The position numbers and the translations under genes are program-made. This document shows positions 24,371 through 33,000 of a stretch of DNA of 64,000 nucleotides, piece by piece. Under the pieces are notes generated by a model. The model ran no database searches and was not told where the DNA came from. It worked only from the letters and a program-made list of their open reading frames with translations. Every line of letters begins with the position of its first letter. Position 1 is the stretch's first letter. Origin of the DNA: an uncultured Verrucomicrobiota bacterium (lineage in GTDB: Bacteria; Verrucomicrobiota; Kiritimatiellia; CAIVKH01); the NCBI GenBank assembly GCA_937996795.1, contig CALKUH010000022.1:1-64000 (forward strand). The letters run 5' to 3'.

Positions 24371-25375
24371 ATGAGCTACATCACGCAGGACAAACTCGTC
24401 ATTCTCGGCGCGGCCGGCGCCATCGGTTCCAACCTCACGCAGGCGGCCCTGACGATGGGGCTCACGCCGAATGTCTGCATGTACGACCCGTTTGAGAAGG
24501 GCCTGAAGGGCGCGGCGGAGGAGATTTACCACTGCGCGTTCCCGGGCGCGAACGTGACGTGGACGACCGACATCGCGACGGCGCTGAAGGGCGCGAAGTA
24601 CATCGTCTCGTCCGGCGGCGCGCCGCGCAAGGAGGGCATGACACGCGAGGACCTGCTGAAGGGCAACTGCGAGATCGCGAAGCAGCTCGGCCTCGACATC
24701 CGCGCGCACTGCCCGGACCTGAAGTTCGCGGCGGTCATTTTCAACCCGGCGGACATCACGGGCCTGACGGTGCTGGTGCACAGCGGCCTGCATCCGTCGA
24801 AGGTCGGCACGCTCGCGGCGCTGGACAGCACGCGGTTGCAGACGGCGCTGGCGCAGCACTTCAAGGTCGCGCAGGACAAGGTCACGGGCTGCCGCACGTA
24901 CGGCGGGCACGGCGAGATGATGGCGCCGTTCGCGAGCACGGCGAAGGTGGACGGCAAGCCGCTGACGTCGCTCATCGGCACGCCGGCGCTGACGGAGGAC
25001 CAGTGGAAGGCGATCCAGCAGCATGTCCGGCAGGGCGGCAAGAAGATCATCGAACTGCGCGGACGCAGCTCGTTCCAGAGCCCGGCGCACCAGACGCTGC
25101 TCTCGGTCAAGGCGGTGATGGACGGCAAGGGCTACGAGTGGCCGGTCGGCTGCTACGTCAACGACCCGGCGCACGGGTTCACGCAGATCATGATGGCCAT
25201 GGAGACGACGCTGTCGCACAACGGCGTGGCGTACGCGATGCCGAAGGGCGCGGACGCGGAACTCGCCGAGCTGAAGGCGTCCTACGGCCACCTCGTGAAA
25301 CTGCGCGACGAGGTCGTCGCGATGGGCGTGCTGCCGCCGCTCGCGGAGTGGAAAAAGGTCAATCCGAACCTGTAG
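24371..25375 (+). CDS. mdh: Malate dehydrogenase (lactate/malate dehydrogenase family)
   Basis: 334 residues with a good AAGGAG site. The Rossmann NAD motif is GAAGAIG at residues 13-19; SSGGAPRKEGMTREDLLKGN and FNPADITG match the family's conserved loops, and the catalytic His180 is in YGGHGEMMAPF. Arginines of the substrate loop (GGAPRKEGMTR) support malate over lactate. It interconverts malate and oxaloacetate with NAD in the cytosol. It is divergent from the 2-oxoacid dehydrogenase operon, so TCA-cycle entry and turnover genes face each other across a shared control region with the 31-bp repeats. Confidence 0.92.
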   Translation: MSYITQDKLVILGAAGAIGSNLTQAALTMGLTPNVCMYDPFEKGLKGAAEEIYHCAFPGANVTWTTDIATALKGAKYIVSSGGAPRKEGMTREDLLKGNCEIAKQLGLDIRAHCPDLKFAAVIFNPADITGLTVLVHSGLHPSKVGTLAALDSTRLQTALAQHFKVAQDKVTGCRTYGGHGEMMAPFASTAKVDGKPLTSLIGTPALTEDQWKAIQQHVRQGGKKIIELRGRSSFQSPAHQTLLSVKAVMDGKGYEWPVGCYVNDPAHGFTQIMMAMETTLSHNGVAYAMPKGADAELAELKASYGHLVKLRDEVVAMGVLPPLAEWKKVNPNL

Positions 25376-25432
25376 TCGTTTCTTGTTCAAGGGCTCCGGT
25401 TGTGTAGGATGAGCGCCGGGGGGGCAGGAACC

Positions 25433-25942
25433 ATGAAACCGACGAAAGCCGCGCAAACGGTTGACGCGCAGGGCCGGTACGTCGCGCCGGGCATTTTTGG
25501 CGTGGTGATTCACCGGCTGGTCACATTAAGCGACGAGCGCGGGTCGCTGACTGAATTGTACCGCCAGTCGTGGGGCATTCATCCCGAGGGCCTGGTGTAC
25601 GCCAAGCTGCTCACCGTGCGGCCGGGACGCATCCGCGGCTACGCGATGCACAAGAAGCAGGACGACCGCATTTGCATTTTGTACGGCGCGGCGCAATACG
25701 TGCTCTACGATGATCGCGAGGCGTCGCCGACCTATCGCCTGGTGCAGGAAGTGAACATTGACGAGCATGGGCGCGCGATGCTGATCATCCCGGCGGGCGT
25801 GTGGCACGCGGTGCGCAATGTCGGGCACACGGACCTCATCATGGTCAACCTGCCGAACCAGCTCTACGACCACGCGAATCCGGACAAATACCGGCTGCCG
25901 CCGGAGAACGACGTGATCCCGTACACCTGGCGCCCGCTGTAG
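25433..25942 (+). CDS. dTDP-4-dehydrorhamnose 3,5-epimerase-like cupin
   Basis: 169 residues from ATG 25433; ATG 25409 is an alternative. The fold is an RmlC-type cupin: GVVIHRLVTLSDERGSLTEL near the start, KLLTVRPGRIRGYAMHKKQD with the metal- or substrate-side His, and MLIIPAGVWHAVRNVGH carrying the second His. True RmlC has a catalytic His-Asp pair, and HKKQDDR is compatible but not identical. It likely acts on a nucleotide sugar for surface glycan; the glycosyltransferase three bases downstream supports that. Sugar identity is unknown. Confidence 0.8.
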   Translation: MKPTKAAQTVDAQGRYVAPGIFGVVIHRLVTLSDERGSLTELYRQSWGIHPEGLVYAKLLTVRPGRIRGYAMHKKQDDRICILYGAAQYVLYDDREASPTYRLVQEVNIDEHGRAMLIIPAGVWHAVRNVGHTDLIMVNLPNQLYDHANPDKYRLPPENDVIPYTWRPL

Positions 25943-25945
25943 TTC

Positions 25946-26794
25946 ATGCCGCGCGTCACGGTCATCATCCCGACGTACAACTGGAGCGAAGTCCTGCCGT
26001 ACAGCATCGGCAGCGTGCTGAACCAGTCGTACCGCGATTTCGAGTTGCTGGTGATCGGCGACGCGTGCACCGATGATTCGGCCGACGTGGTCGCGCGGGT
26101 CGGCGATGCGCGCACGCGGTGGATCAATCGCGCGGAGAATTGGGGCCAGGCGGCGGGGCCGTACAATGACGGCCTGCGCGAGGCGCGAGGCGAGATCATC
26201 GCGCATCTCGCCCACGACGACCTCTGGCTGCCGCATCATCTTGAGGTGATGGTGAAGGGCCTTGAGCGGGAAGCCTCGGTCGCCTACGGACTCGCGGCCT
26301 ATATTGATCGCGACGGCGCCGCGCCGCGGCCGGGCCCGCGCCGCGCGCATGAGTATCATCCCGGCAAGGCAATCCCGCCCGCGAACGTGGTCGTCTGGCG
26401 CGAACTCGCGCTGCGGATCGGCGGCTGGCGGCACTACCGCGAACTCGACACCTGGCCCGACACGGATATGTGGAACCGGCTGCATGCGGCCGACCCGCGG
26501 TTCCGGTTCGTGCCGCGCCTGACGGTGGTGCGCTTTCCGGCCGATAAACGGAAGGATGTGTACAAGCAGCGGCCGAGCCACGAGCAGAAACAGTGGTTCG
26601 AGCGCATCCGCACGGAACCGGACCTTGAGCCGCGCCTGCTGGCGGAGATGGCCGTGAACTTGCAGCCGCCCGCGCGGCCACCGACATGGCGCGAGAAACT
26701 CGCGGCGCGTCTCCGGGGCCGGAAGACGGGCGACCTCCACTTTTTCGAAGAGCGCCGCGCCTTCAAAGGCCTCGCGCCCAAACCCGGCGCGTAA
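25946..26794 (+). CDS. Family 2 glycosyltransferase
   Basis: 282 residues. The GT-A core opens with VTVIIPTYNWSEVLPYSIGS and GDACTDDSADVV, and the metal-binding DxD appears as AHDDLWLPHH near residue 90. A WPDTDMWNRLHAAD region in the second half supplies likely acceptor-site residues. The C-terminal 50 residues are basic and may contact the membrane. It should transfer a sugar from a nucleotide donor to a surface polymer. It starts three bases after the cupin epimerase gene, so the pair is likely one transcript. Confidence 0.88.
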   Translation: MPRVTVIIPTYNWSEVLPYSIGSVLNQSYRDFELLVIGDACTDDSADVVARVGDARTRWINRAENWGQAAGPYNDGLREARGEIIAHLAHDDLWLPHHLEVMVKGLEREASVAYGLAAYIDRDGAAPRPGPRRAHEYHPGKAIPPANVVVWRELALRIGGWRHYRELDTWPDTDMWNRLHAADPRFRFVPRLTVVRFPADKRKDVYKQRPSHEQKQWFERIRTEPDLEPRLLAEMAVNLQPPARPPTWREKLAARLRGRKTGDLHFFEERRAFKGLAPKPGA

Positions 26795-26801
26795 CCCGCG
26801 C

Positions 26802-27908
26802 CTACAGGCGGCGGGCGGCGAGGAAGGTGATGTCGTCGGGCAGGTGGATGCAGCCGCTGTGGGCGAGCAGTTCCTCCTCCAGCGCGGGCAGGTCGGGCAT
26901 CGCGTGAGGCGGCAGCCGGTCGATCATGTCGCGCAGGCCTGAAAGGCCGAGCTCCCCGCCGCGCATGGCCTCGACCTCGATCGCGCCGTCGGTGTAGAGC
27001 AACAGCGTGTCGCCGCGATGAAGCGCGTCCTCGTGGGTGACATACACGAAATCATCGATCATCCCGAGGGCGGGCTGGTTGTCATTCAGTTCGTCGAGGC
27101 CGCCCGCCGCCCGACGGATCAACGGTGGCGGGTGCCCGGCGCGGACATAACGGATGCGCCCGTCCTCCACATCCAGCAGGGCGTACACCGCCGTCGCGAA
27201 ATACCCCTCATCGGGGGCGATGGCGCGCACGCGGCGGTTGATGGCGGTGCACATGCGCGAGGGGTCGCGCAACTCGTGCCGCAGGTCCTCCCACAGGGCC
27301 CGCAATTGCATGGCGTAAAGCGCGGAGGAAACCCCGTGCCCCGCCACATCCGCGAGCAGCAGCGCGTAGAGCGAACCGCCGACGTGTTCGAGGCGATGGT
27401 AGTCGCCCCCGACAAGGTCGCGCGCAATGCGGTGCGCGGCGAAAGCCACGCGCGGGTCTTCGGGCAGCGGACAGCGCAGCGCATTCTCCTGGATCAGCTT
27501 CGCCCGGCGCAGGTCGGACACGGAATCCGATGCATCGCGGAACAGTTCGACACCGCCCACAATGTGGCCACCGGCATCGCGCAGCGGCGCCACGGTCACC
27601 TCGACCGGCACACGGCGCCCACTTTTCGTCTGCGCAAAGATCAGCAGCGGCGCCTCGCCCGGCTGCTCGGTGACGATGCTGCGATGGAGGGGGCAATACT
27701 CCTTGCCGCACAGCGGATGCCCGTCCTTGTCGATGTGGCAGAGGATGTTTTCGAAACAGGAGCGCCCGATCACCTCCTGCGCGGACCAGCCGGTGATGCG
27801 CTCGGCCGCCTTGTTCCAATACAAGATGCGCCGATCCCGGTCGGTGATGTACGCCCCCTCGGGTAACGCATCCAGCAAACGCCCCGCCGACAAATGCGCG
27901 ATGTCCAT
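26802..27908 (-). CDS. PAS domain-containing SpoIIE-type serine phosphatase
   Basis: 368 residues from ATG 27908, preceded by GAGGGG; an upstream ATG at 27935 is weaker. A PAS domain (about 10-130) contains the Cys-rich loop ILCHIDKDGHPLC and EYCPLH, a pattern common in PAS domains of environmental sensors. The PP2C/SpoIIE catalytic domain follows: VGGDYHRLEHVGG, LLLADVAGHGVSSALYA, VRAGHPPPLI, LLLYTDGAIEVEA and PDDITFLAARRL supply the metal-binding Asp residues. Such proteins usually dephosphorylate anti-sigma-factor antagonists; no such partner is in the window. The ligand of the PAS domain is unknown. Confidence 0.9.
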   Translation of the reverse strand: MDIAHLSAGRLLDALPEGAYITDRDRRILYWNKAAERITGWSAQEVIGRSCFENILCHIDKDGHPLCGKEYCPLHRSIVTEQPGEAPLLIFAQTKSGRRVPVEVTVAPLRDAGGHIVGGVELFRDASDSVSDLRRAKLIQENALRCPLPEDPRVAFAAHRIARDLVGGDYHRLEHVGGSLYALLLADVAGHGVSSALYAMQLRALWEDLRHELRDPSRMCTAINRRVRAIAPDEGYFATAVYALLDVEDGRIRYVRAGHPPPLIRRAAGGLDELNDNQPALGMIDDFVYVTHEDALHRGDTLLLYTDGAIEVEAMRGGELGLSGLRDMIDRLPPHAMPDLPALEEELLAHSGCIHLPDDITFLAARRL

Positions 27909-27984
27909 ATCAACCCCTCGCGCCGCCGCCTCCATTCACTCCGGGGGCAGCGTAGCAGTCGCGAACGGGTCCGGCGAGCAAATC

Positions 27985-28317
27985 TCAGCGCAAGTCGCCG
28001 GAGCCGTGCAGGGTGCCGGCGGATTTGCGCGCGGCGAGTTTGGCGAGGTTGCCGGCGGCGATGTCATCCATTGACAGGCCCAGTTCACTGGCGAGGGTCG
28101 CGACATACCACAACACGTCGCCCAGTTCCTTGGCCAGCAGCGCGCGGCGCTCGTCGGACATCTTCCCGCCGTCGTCGCGGATGCACTTTTTGACCTTCTC
28201 GCAAATCTCGCCGGCCTCGCCCGCGAGCCCGAGGGCCGGGTACACCCAGTTGCCCTCGCCCCGCCCCGGATACACCGCCGTCTTCGCCGCGCCCGCCTGA
28301 TAGTCAGAAAAGTTCAT
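27985..28317 (-). CDS. MazG-like nucleotide pyrophosphohydrolase (short all-alpha NTP-PPase)
   Basis: 110 residues from ATG 28317 with AAGGAA upstream. The metal-binding pattern E-x-x-E-(12-28)-E-x-x-D is visible as GLAGEAGEICEKVKK followed by LAKELGDVLWYVATLA. Proteins of this size act as dimers and hydrolyse non-canonical or excess NTPs. A full-length MazG is encoded separately at 45983, so this is a second, distinct house-cleaning enzyme. It is 23 bp downstream of parC on the same strand and may be co-transcribed. Longer upstream extensions overlap parC and were rejected. Confidence 0.88.
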   Translation of the reverse strand: MNFSDYQAGAAKTAVYPGRGEGNWVYPALGLAGEAGEICEKVKKCIRDDGGKMSDERRALLAKELGDVLWYVATLASELGLSMDDIAAGNLAKLAARKSAGTLHGSGDLR

Positions 28318-28340
28318 GAGGTTCCTTTCGTGGTTGATTC

Positions 28341-30395
28341 CTATTTCATCCACGAACCCTTGGGCGATTGTTCCTTGTCGTCCCAGTTGCGCGGTTTCGT
28401 CGAGGAAACGGATTTGATTTCCTTCACGGTCATCTGGACGCCGCGCGCGGAGACGCCTTTCACCGCGACGTCGCGAGCGTGGTAGATCTGCTGATTGATG
28501 CGCTGGCCCTTCGCGGGCGCGTAGATGACGTAGATGTTCTCCGGGTCGGCATCGCTCAGCAGCCACACCTTCGCGTCGGGCAGCGTGAACAGGTACTCCT
28601 TGTTCATGATCGCGCCGCCGAACGTGAAGCGCTTGAGGTAGGTGATGCCGCCCGCCGTGTACACCGCGGTCATCACGCGGTCGCGCTGGTGCAGGTCGCG
28701 GTAGATCAGGTTCTGGTCCACGAACAGCTTGTCCGGCGGCGGCATCATCTTGTAGCGGCCGTCCGCCCAGGCGAGCATGATCTTGTCGAGCGACGAGCAG
28801 GAGAAACACGGCTCGCCGTCCACCGCATGGCCGAAGTAGCCCGTCGCCGCGTCGTGCTTCAGCGTCAGCTCGTTCGCGGTCAGCTCGCGGACCTCGACGG
28901 CCTCGAATTTCTGCACCTTCGTCCGGCGCGGGTATTGCTCCCCGTAGGCGCGCAGCAGGCCGCGCAGGTAGCGGATGGCGTGGGGCACGGGCTCGCCGAG
29001 GTTCTTCTCCGTCTCCTCCAGCTTGCGGACGATGTCGTCCATCTCCTGCCGGTTCTTGTTGATGTCGAACAACGAGATGCGCTTGATCCGCACCTCGAGC
29101 AGCATCTCGATGTCGGCCTGCGTGACATCGCGGCGCAACTGGTCGCGGAACGCGTTGACGCCTTCGAACACGGCCTGGTGGACGAGTTCCTGCGTCTTGC
29201 ACTCCTCGATCTTCTTGTAGATCCGGTTCTCGACAAAGATCTGCACGAGCGACTTGGCGTGCAGTTCGTCCTGCAGCAGCTTCCGCTGGTGCTGCAGTTC
29301 CTTCTTCAACAGGTCGAGCAGGCGCGCGGTGTTGCGGCGCAGGATTTCATCCACATCGAGCGCGACCGGCTTGCGCTGGTCGATGACGATGGCGCTGGTG
29401 GAAAGCGACACTTCGCACTGCGTGAAGGCGAACAGCGCCTGCATCGCCTTGTCCGCGTCCTCGTCCGGCTGCAGCGCGATATCGATCTCGATCTTTTCAG
29501 CGGTGTAGTCGTTGATGGACTTGACCTTGACCTTCTTCTTGCGCGCGGCGTCCTCGATCGACGCGATGAGGGAGTCGGTGGTCGTGCCAAACGGAATTTC
29601 GCGGATCACGAGCTTGTCCGCGCCCTTCTTCTCCATGACCGCGCGCACGCGGACCTTGCCGTTGCCCTTCTCGTATTCCGACGCATCAAGCACGCCGCCC
29701 TGCAGGAAGTCGGGCAGCAGCTTGAACGGCTTTTTTTGGAGGATCGCGATCTGCGCCTCGATCAGTTCCACGAAGTTGTGCGGCAGGATGCGCGTGGAGA
29801 GGCCGACGGCGATGCCCTCCGCGCCGAGCATCAGCAGCAGCGGCAGCTTGCAGGGCAGCGTGACCGGCTCCTGGTTGCGGCCATCGTAGCTTGGGACGAA
29901 TTCCGTCAGGTCGTCATGGAACAGGTGTTCGCGCGCGAGGGGCGTGAGGCGGCATTCGATGTAGCGCGGCGCGGCGGCCGCGTCGCCGGTGAACAGATTG
30001 CCGAAGTTCCCCTGCCCTTCGATCAGGTAGCCCTTGTTCGACAGCGCGACGAGCGCGTCGCCGATGGAGGCGTCGCCGTGCGGGTGGTACTGCATGCAGT
30101 ATCCGACGATGTTGGCGACCTTGATGAACTTGCCGTCGTCGCGTTCGTGCAGGGACCAGAGGATGCGGCGCTGCACCGGCTTGAGCCCGTCGTCGAGGTC
30201 CGGGATCGCGCGGTCGCGGATCACGTAGGACGCGTAGTTCAGGAAATTCCCGTCCATCAGGTCGCGCAAGGGCCCCGGCACCTGCGGCGCGGGAACCATC
30301 AGCTTCCCGCCGTCCGGCGGCGGAGGGTGGCCGCCGGCCGCGGGCTTCGCGGACGCGGCGTTGGCGAACATGTCGAGTTGCTCCACCTCGCTCAT
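28341..30395 (-). CDS. parC: DNA topoisomerase IV subunit A-type protein
   Basis: 684 residues, short for GyrA/ParC but normal for the Bacteroidetes/PVC type. Family features are NYASYVIRDRAIPDLDDGLK, HPHGDASIGDALVALSNKGY, the active-site Tyr in APRYIECRLT, and EGIAVGLSTRILPHNF. After the breakage-reunion core and coiled coil, the C-terminal part is a reduced beta-pinwheel. It pairs with the ParE subunit whose stop overlaps its start (ATGA at 30392-30395), giving a type IIA topoisomerase separate from gyrase (gyrB at 61029, gyrA at 63578). The predicted role is decatenation. Substrate preference cannot be proved from sequence. Confidence 0.92.
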   Translation of the reverse strand: MSEVEQLDMFANAASAKPAAGGHPPPPDGGKLMVPAPQVPGPLRDLMDGNFLNYASYVIRDRAIPDLDDGLKPVQRRILWSLHERDDGKFIKVANIVGYCMQYHPHGDASIGDALVALSNKGYLIEGQGNFGNLFTGDAAAAPRYIECRLTPLAREHLFHDDLTEFVPSYDGRNQEPVTLPCKLPLLLMLGAEGIAVGLSTRILPHNFVELIEAQIAILQKKPFKLLPDFLQGGVLDASEYEKGNGKVRVRAVMEKKGADKLVIREIPFGTTTDSLIASIEDAARKKKVKVKSINDYTAEKIEIDIALQPDEDADKAMQALFAFTQCEVSLSTSAIVIDQRKPVALDVDEILRRNTARLLDLLKKELQHQRKLLQDELHAKSLVQIFVENRIYKKIEECKTQELVHQAVFEGVNAFRDQLRRDVTQADIEMLLEVRIKRISLFDINKNRQEMDDIVRKLEETEKNLGEPVPHAIRYLRGLLRAYGEQYPRRTKVQKFEAVEVRELTANELTLKHDAATGYFGHAVDGEPCFSCSSLDKIMLAWADGRYKMMPPPDKLFVDQNLIYRDLHQRDRVMTAVYTAGGITYLKRFTFGGAIMNKEYLFTLPDAKVWLLSDADPENIYVIYAPAKGQRINQQIYHARDVAVKGVSARGVQMTVKEIKSVSSTKPRNWDDKEQSPKGSWMK

Positions 30396-32209
30396 GCCTC
30401 GGCCTCCACCACCAGGTTGTTCATGATGTAGTCGCGGCGCTCCGGGGTGTTGCGGCCCATGTAGAAGCTCACGAGGTGCGGGATGTGGTGCTGGTCGCGC
30501 ACGTCGACCGGGGTCAGCCGCATTTCCTTGCCGATAAACGCCTTGAATTCGCCGGGCGAAATCTCGCCCAGCCCCTTGAAGCGCGTAACCTCGCAGCCGC
30601 GTCCGAGTTTTTTCATCGCCGCGTCGCGCTCGGCCTCGCTGTAGCAGTAGATCGTTTCCTTCTTGTTGCGCGCACGGAACAGCGGCGTCTCCAGGATGTG
30701 CAGGTGCCCCTGCTCCACGAGCGGGCCGAAGAAGCGCAGGAAAAACGTGATGAGCAAATTGCGGATGTGCAGGCCATCCACGTCCGCGTCGGTCGCGAGG
30801 ATGACCTTCTGGTAGCGGAGGCCCTCAACCGAGTCCTCGATGTTCAGCGCGCGCATCAGGTTGTAGAGCTCGTCGTTCTTGTAGATCGCGTCGCGCTTGA
30901 GTTCGGCCACGTTGAGCGGCTTGCCCTTCAGCACGAAGATCGCCTGCGTATGCACGTCGCGGCAGCTGACGATGGACCCGGCGGCGGATTGGCCCTCGGT
31001 GATGAACACCATCGACGTGTCGCCCTTGCCGCGCTTGCGGTCGAGGTGGATCTTGCAGTCCTTCAGCTGCGGGATGCGGATCGAGATGGCGCGCGCGCGC
31101 TCGCGGGCCATTTTCTTCACCGCCTGCAGCTCCTTGCGCAGCTTCTCGGTGTCCTCCACCTTCGCCACGAGCAGGGCCGCGCGCTGCGGGTCGCGGTGCA
31201 GCAGGTCCTCGACCACGCGCTGGGTTTCCTTGACGAGGTCCGACCGGATTTCCGTATTGCCGAGCTTGTTCTTCGTCTGCGACTCGAACACCGGGTCCTT
31301 CAGGCGGATCGCGATCGCGCCGATCAACCCCTCGCGCACGTCGTCGCCGTCGAAGGTGCGTTTGCTGAACGCGTTCACGGCCTTGAGGATGCCCTCGCGG
31401 AACGCGCTCAAATGCGTGCCGCCGTCGCTGGTGAACTGGCCGTTCACGAAGGAGTAGTGCGTCTCATTGAAACGGTTGCTGTGCGTGAACGCGATCTCCA
31501 GCATCTTGTCGCGGTAGTGGAACGGCGCGTAGATCGCCTCGCCGTCCGTCTCCTCGTTCACGAGGTCGAGCAGGCCGTTTTCGGAGACGAAGGTCTCCCC
31601 GTTGAAGACAATCGCCAGCTCCGCATTCAGGTAGGTGTAGAGGTGCATCCGGCGCCGGAGGTGCTCCTCGCGGAAGGCGACGGCTCCAAAGATGTCGGCA
31701 TCCGGCGTGAAGCGGACGAGCGTGCCGTCCTTCTCCTCCGTCCGTCCCTTCCGCTCCTTCACGAGCTTGCCGCGGGAGAACTCCGCCTCGGCGTACTGGC
31801 CGTCGCGGTGGCTGCGGACGAGGAAGTGGGAGGACAGCGCATTCACGGCCTTCGTGCCGACGCCGTTGAGGCCGACGCTGAACTGGAAGACCTCGTCGTT
31901 GTATTTCGCGCCGGTGTTGATCGTGGACACGCAGTCCACCAGCTTGCCGAGCGGGATGCCGCGCCCGTGGTCGCGCACCGTCACCTCGGCCCCCGCCACG
32001 GCCACGTCGACGCGTTTGCCGTGCCCCATGATGAATTCGTCGATCGCGTTGTCCACGACCTCCTTGAGCAGGATGTAGATGCCGTCGTCGTAATGCGTGC
32101 CGTCCCCGATGCGCCCGATGTACATGCCCGTGCGCAGGCGGATGTGCTCCAGCGAGGACAGGGTCTTGATCTTGCTCTCGTCGTAAACGTTTTCGGGCTT
32201 CCGTGACAT
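30392..32209 (-). CDS. parE: DNA topoisomerase IV subunit B-type ATPase
   Basis: 605 residues. The GHKL ATPase is complete: EVVDNAIDEF, DHGRGIPLGK and VGLNGVGTKAVNAL. The TOPRIM domain shows FITEGQSAAGSIV and ATDADVDGLHIRN. The spelling RTGMYIGRIGDGTHYDDGIY is typical of ParE from Bacteroidetes, Chlamydiae and relatives. It drives ATP-dependent strand passage with the overlapping ParC gene. The first gene of this minus-strand unit starts 167 bp from the tRNA-Glu gene on the opposite strand. Confidence 0.93.
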   Translation of the reverse strand: MSRKPENVYDESKIKTLSSLEHIRLRTGMYIGRIGDGTHYDDGIYILLKEVVDNAIDEFIMGHGKRVDVAVAGAEVTVRDHGRGIPLGKLVDCVSTINTGAKYNDEVFQFSVGLNGVGTKAVNALSSHFLVRSHRDGQYAEAEFSRGKLVKERKGRTEEKDGTLVRFTPDADIFGAVAFREEHLRRRMHLYTYLNAELAIVFNGETFVSENGLLDLVNEETDGEAIYAPFHYRDKMLEIAFTHSNRFNETHYSFVNGQFTSDGGTHLSAFREGILKAVNAFSKRTFDGDDVREGLIGAIAIRLKDPVFESQTKNKLGNTEIRSDLVKETQRVVEDLLHRDPQRAALLVAKVEDTEKLRKELQAVKKMARERARAISIRIPQLKDCKIHLDRKRGKGDTSMVFITEGQSAAGSIVSCRDVHTQAIFVLKGKPLNVAELKRDAIYKNDELYNLMRALNIEDSVEGLRYQKVILATDADVDGLHIRNLLITFFLRFFGPLVEQGHLHILETPLFRARNKKETIYCYSEAERDAAMKKLGRGCEVTRFKGLGEISPGEFKAFIGKEMRLTPVDVRDQHHIPHLVSFYMGRNTPERRDYIMNNLVVEAEA

Positions 32210-32376
32210 GGCGACGCATAAAACGCGGAGCGCGCGGACAAGTCAAGGAACAGCACGTGAAATGACGAAGGCCTATGGGCGGCGACCCGGGGACGAACCC
32301 GGCCCCAAGGTTCGGCCGTCACCCGACCTTGACTTTTCGCCCCGACCGCGCTTTCTATAGCCGTTCCTGCACCGAC

Positions 32377-32452
32377 GCCCCCATCGTCTAGAGGCCCAGG
32401 ACGCCAGGTTCTCATCCTGGTAACACCGGTTCGAATCCGGTTGGGGGTGCCA
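32377..32452 (+). tRNA. tRNA-Glu (anticodon CTC)
   Basis: 76 nt including an encoded 3' CCA. The acceptor stem is GCCCCCA with TGGGGGT (a G-U pair at position 1-72), the D arm is TCGTCTAGAGGCCCAGGAC, typical of tRNA-Glu, and the anticodon stem CCAGG/CCTGG (32404-32408, 32416-32420) encloses loop TTCTCAT with CTC at 32411-32413. The T arm is ACCGG-TTCGAAT-CCGGT. It reads GAG codons; a TTC-anticodon isoacceptor must lie elsewhere. Confidence 0.95.
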
Positions 32453-32481
32453 CTACGCAGCGACACTCGAAAACGCGCCGC

Positions 32482-32940
32482 ATGGAATCTGCCTGGTCAC
32501 AGCTCGCGGGAAACACGTCCATCTGGGCCGGGGTGGCGGCGTGGGCGGCGGCGCAGACGATCAAGATGACGATCGCGTGGCGGAAGACGCACGAGTTTGA
32601 CTTCCGCTTCTTTGTCAGCACCGGCGGCATGCCCAGCGCGCATTCGGCGGCGGTCAGCGCCCTGGCCACGTCGGTCGGCCTGCGCGCCGGCCTGGGTTCC
32701 CCCGTGTTCGCGGTCGCCACGGCGTTCGCGATCATCGTCATGTTCGACGCGCAGAGCGTGCGGCGCGCGGCGGGCCAGCAGGCGCGCCTGCTTAACCAGA
32801 TCGTCGCGGAACTCTTCAAGGCCCACCACCTCTCCACACACAAGCTGGCCGAACTGCTCGGCCACACCCGGCTCGAGGTCTTCTTCGGCCTGATGCTCGG
32901 CGTCGCCGTGGGCTTCGCGATGGAACTGGGGCTGCGCTGA
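32482..32940 (+). CDS. DUF212 (divergent PAP2 family) membrane protein
   Basis: 152 residues with about four hydrophobic segments. The motifs KMTIAWRKTHEFDFRFFVSTGGMPSAHSA (residues about 28-56), FAIIVMFDAQSVRRAAGQQA and the closing LLGHTRLEVFFGLMLG are diagnostic of DUF212/YuiD, related to acid phosphatases of the PAP2 superfamily. GMPSAHSA contains the histidine expected in a PAP2-like site. A membrane lipid phosphatase role is inferred; no substrate is proven for the family. It follows the tRNA-Glu gene by 29 bp. Confidence 0.88.
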   Translation: MESAWSQLAGNTSIWAGVAAWAAAQTIKMTIAWRKTHEFDFRFFVSTGGMPSAHSAAVSALATSVGLRAGLGSPVFAVATAFAIIVMFDAQSVRRAAGQQARLLNQIVAELFKAHHLSTHKLAELLGHTRLEVFFGLMLGVAVGFAMELGLR

Positions 32941-32984
32941 CCCCGCATTTCGCGCTTGCGATCCCGCGCCCCGCCGCCTACTAA

Positions 32985-33000
32985 TGAGAATTATGTCTCA
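32985..33000. promoter_or_regulatory. Inverted repeat over the start of the metal ABC transporter operon
   Basis: TGAGAATTATGTCTCA has arms TGAGA/TCTCA and overlaps both candidate start codons (32984 and 32993) of the solute-binding gene. Its AT-rich, Fur/Zur-like look and its place before a zinc or manganese uptake operon make it a candidate metalloregulator operator. No experimental or comparative support is available here. Confidence 0.35.

Noticed and set aside
28368..30431. A 687-codon open frame antisense to parC
   Set aside because: Same GC-shadow effect; the opposite strand encodes a full topoisomerase subunit.
32249..32268. Possible parS half-site (CACGTGAAAT within CAGCACGTGAAATGAC)
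   Set aside because: Only about nine of the 16 consensus bases fit and one arm is wrong; it lies by parE, far from parB.
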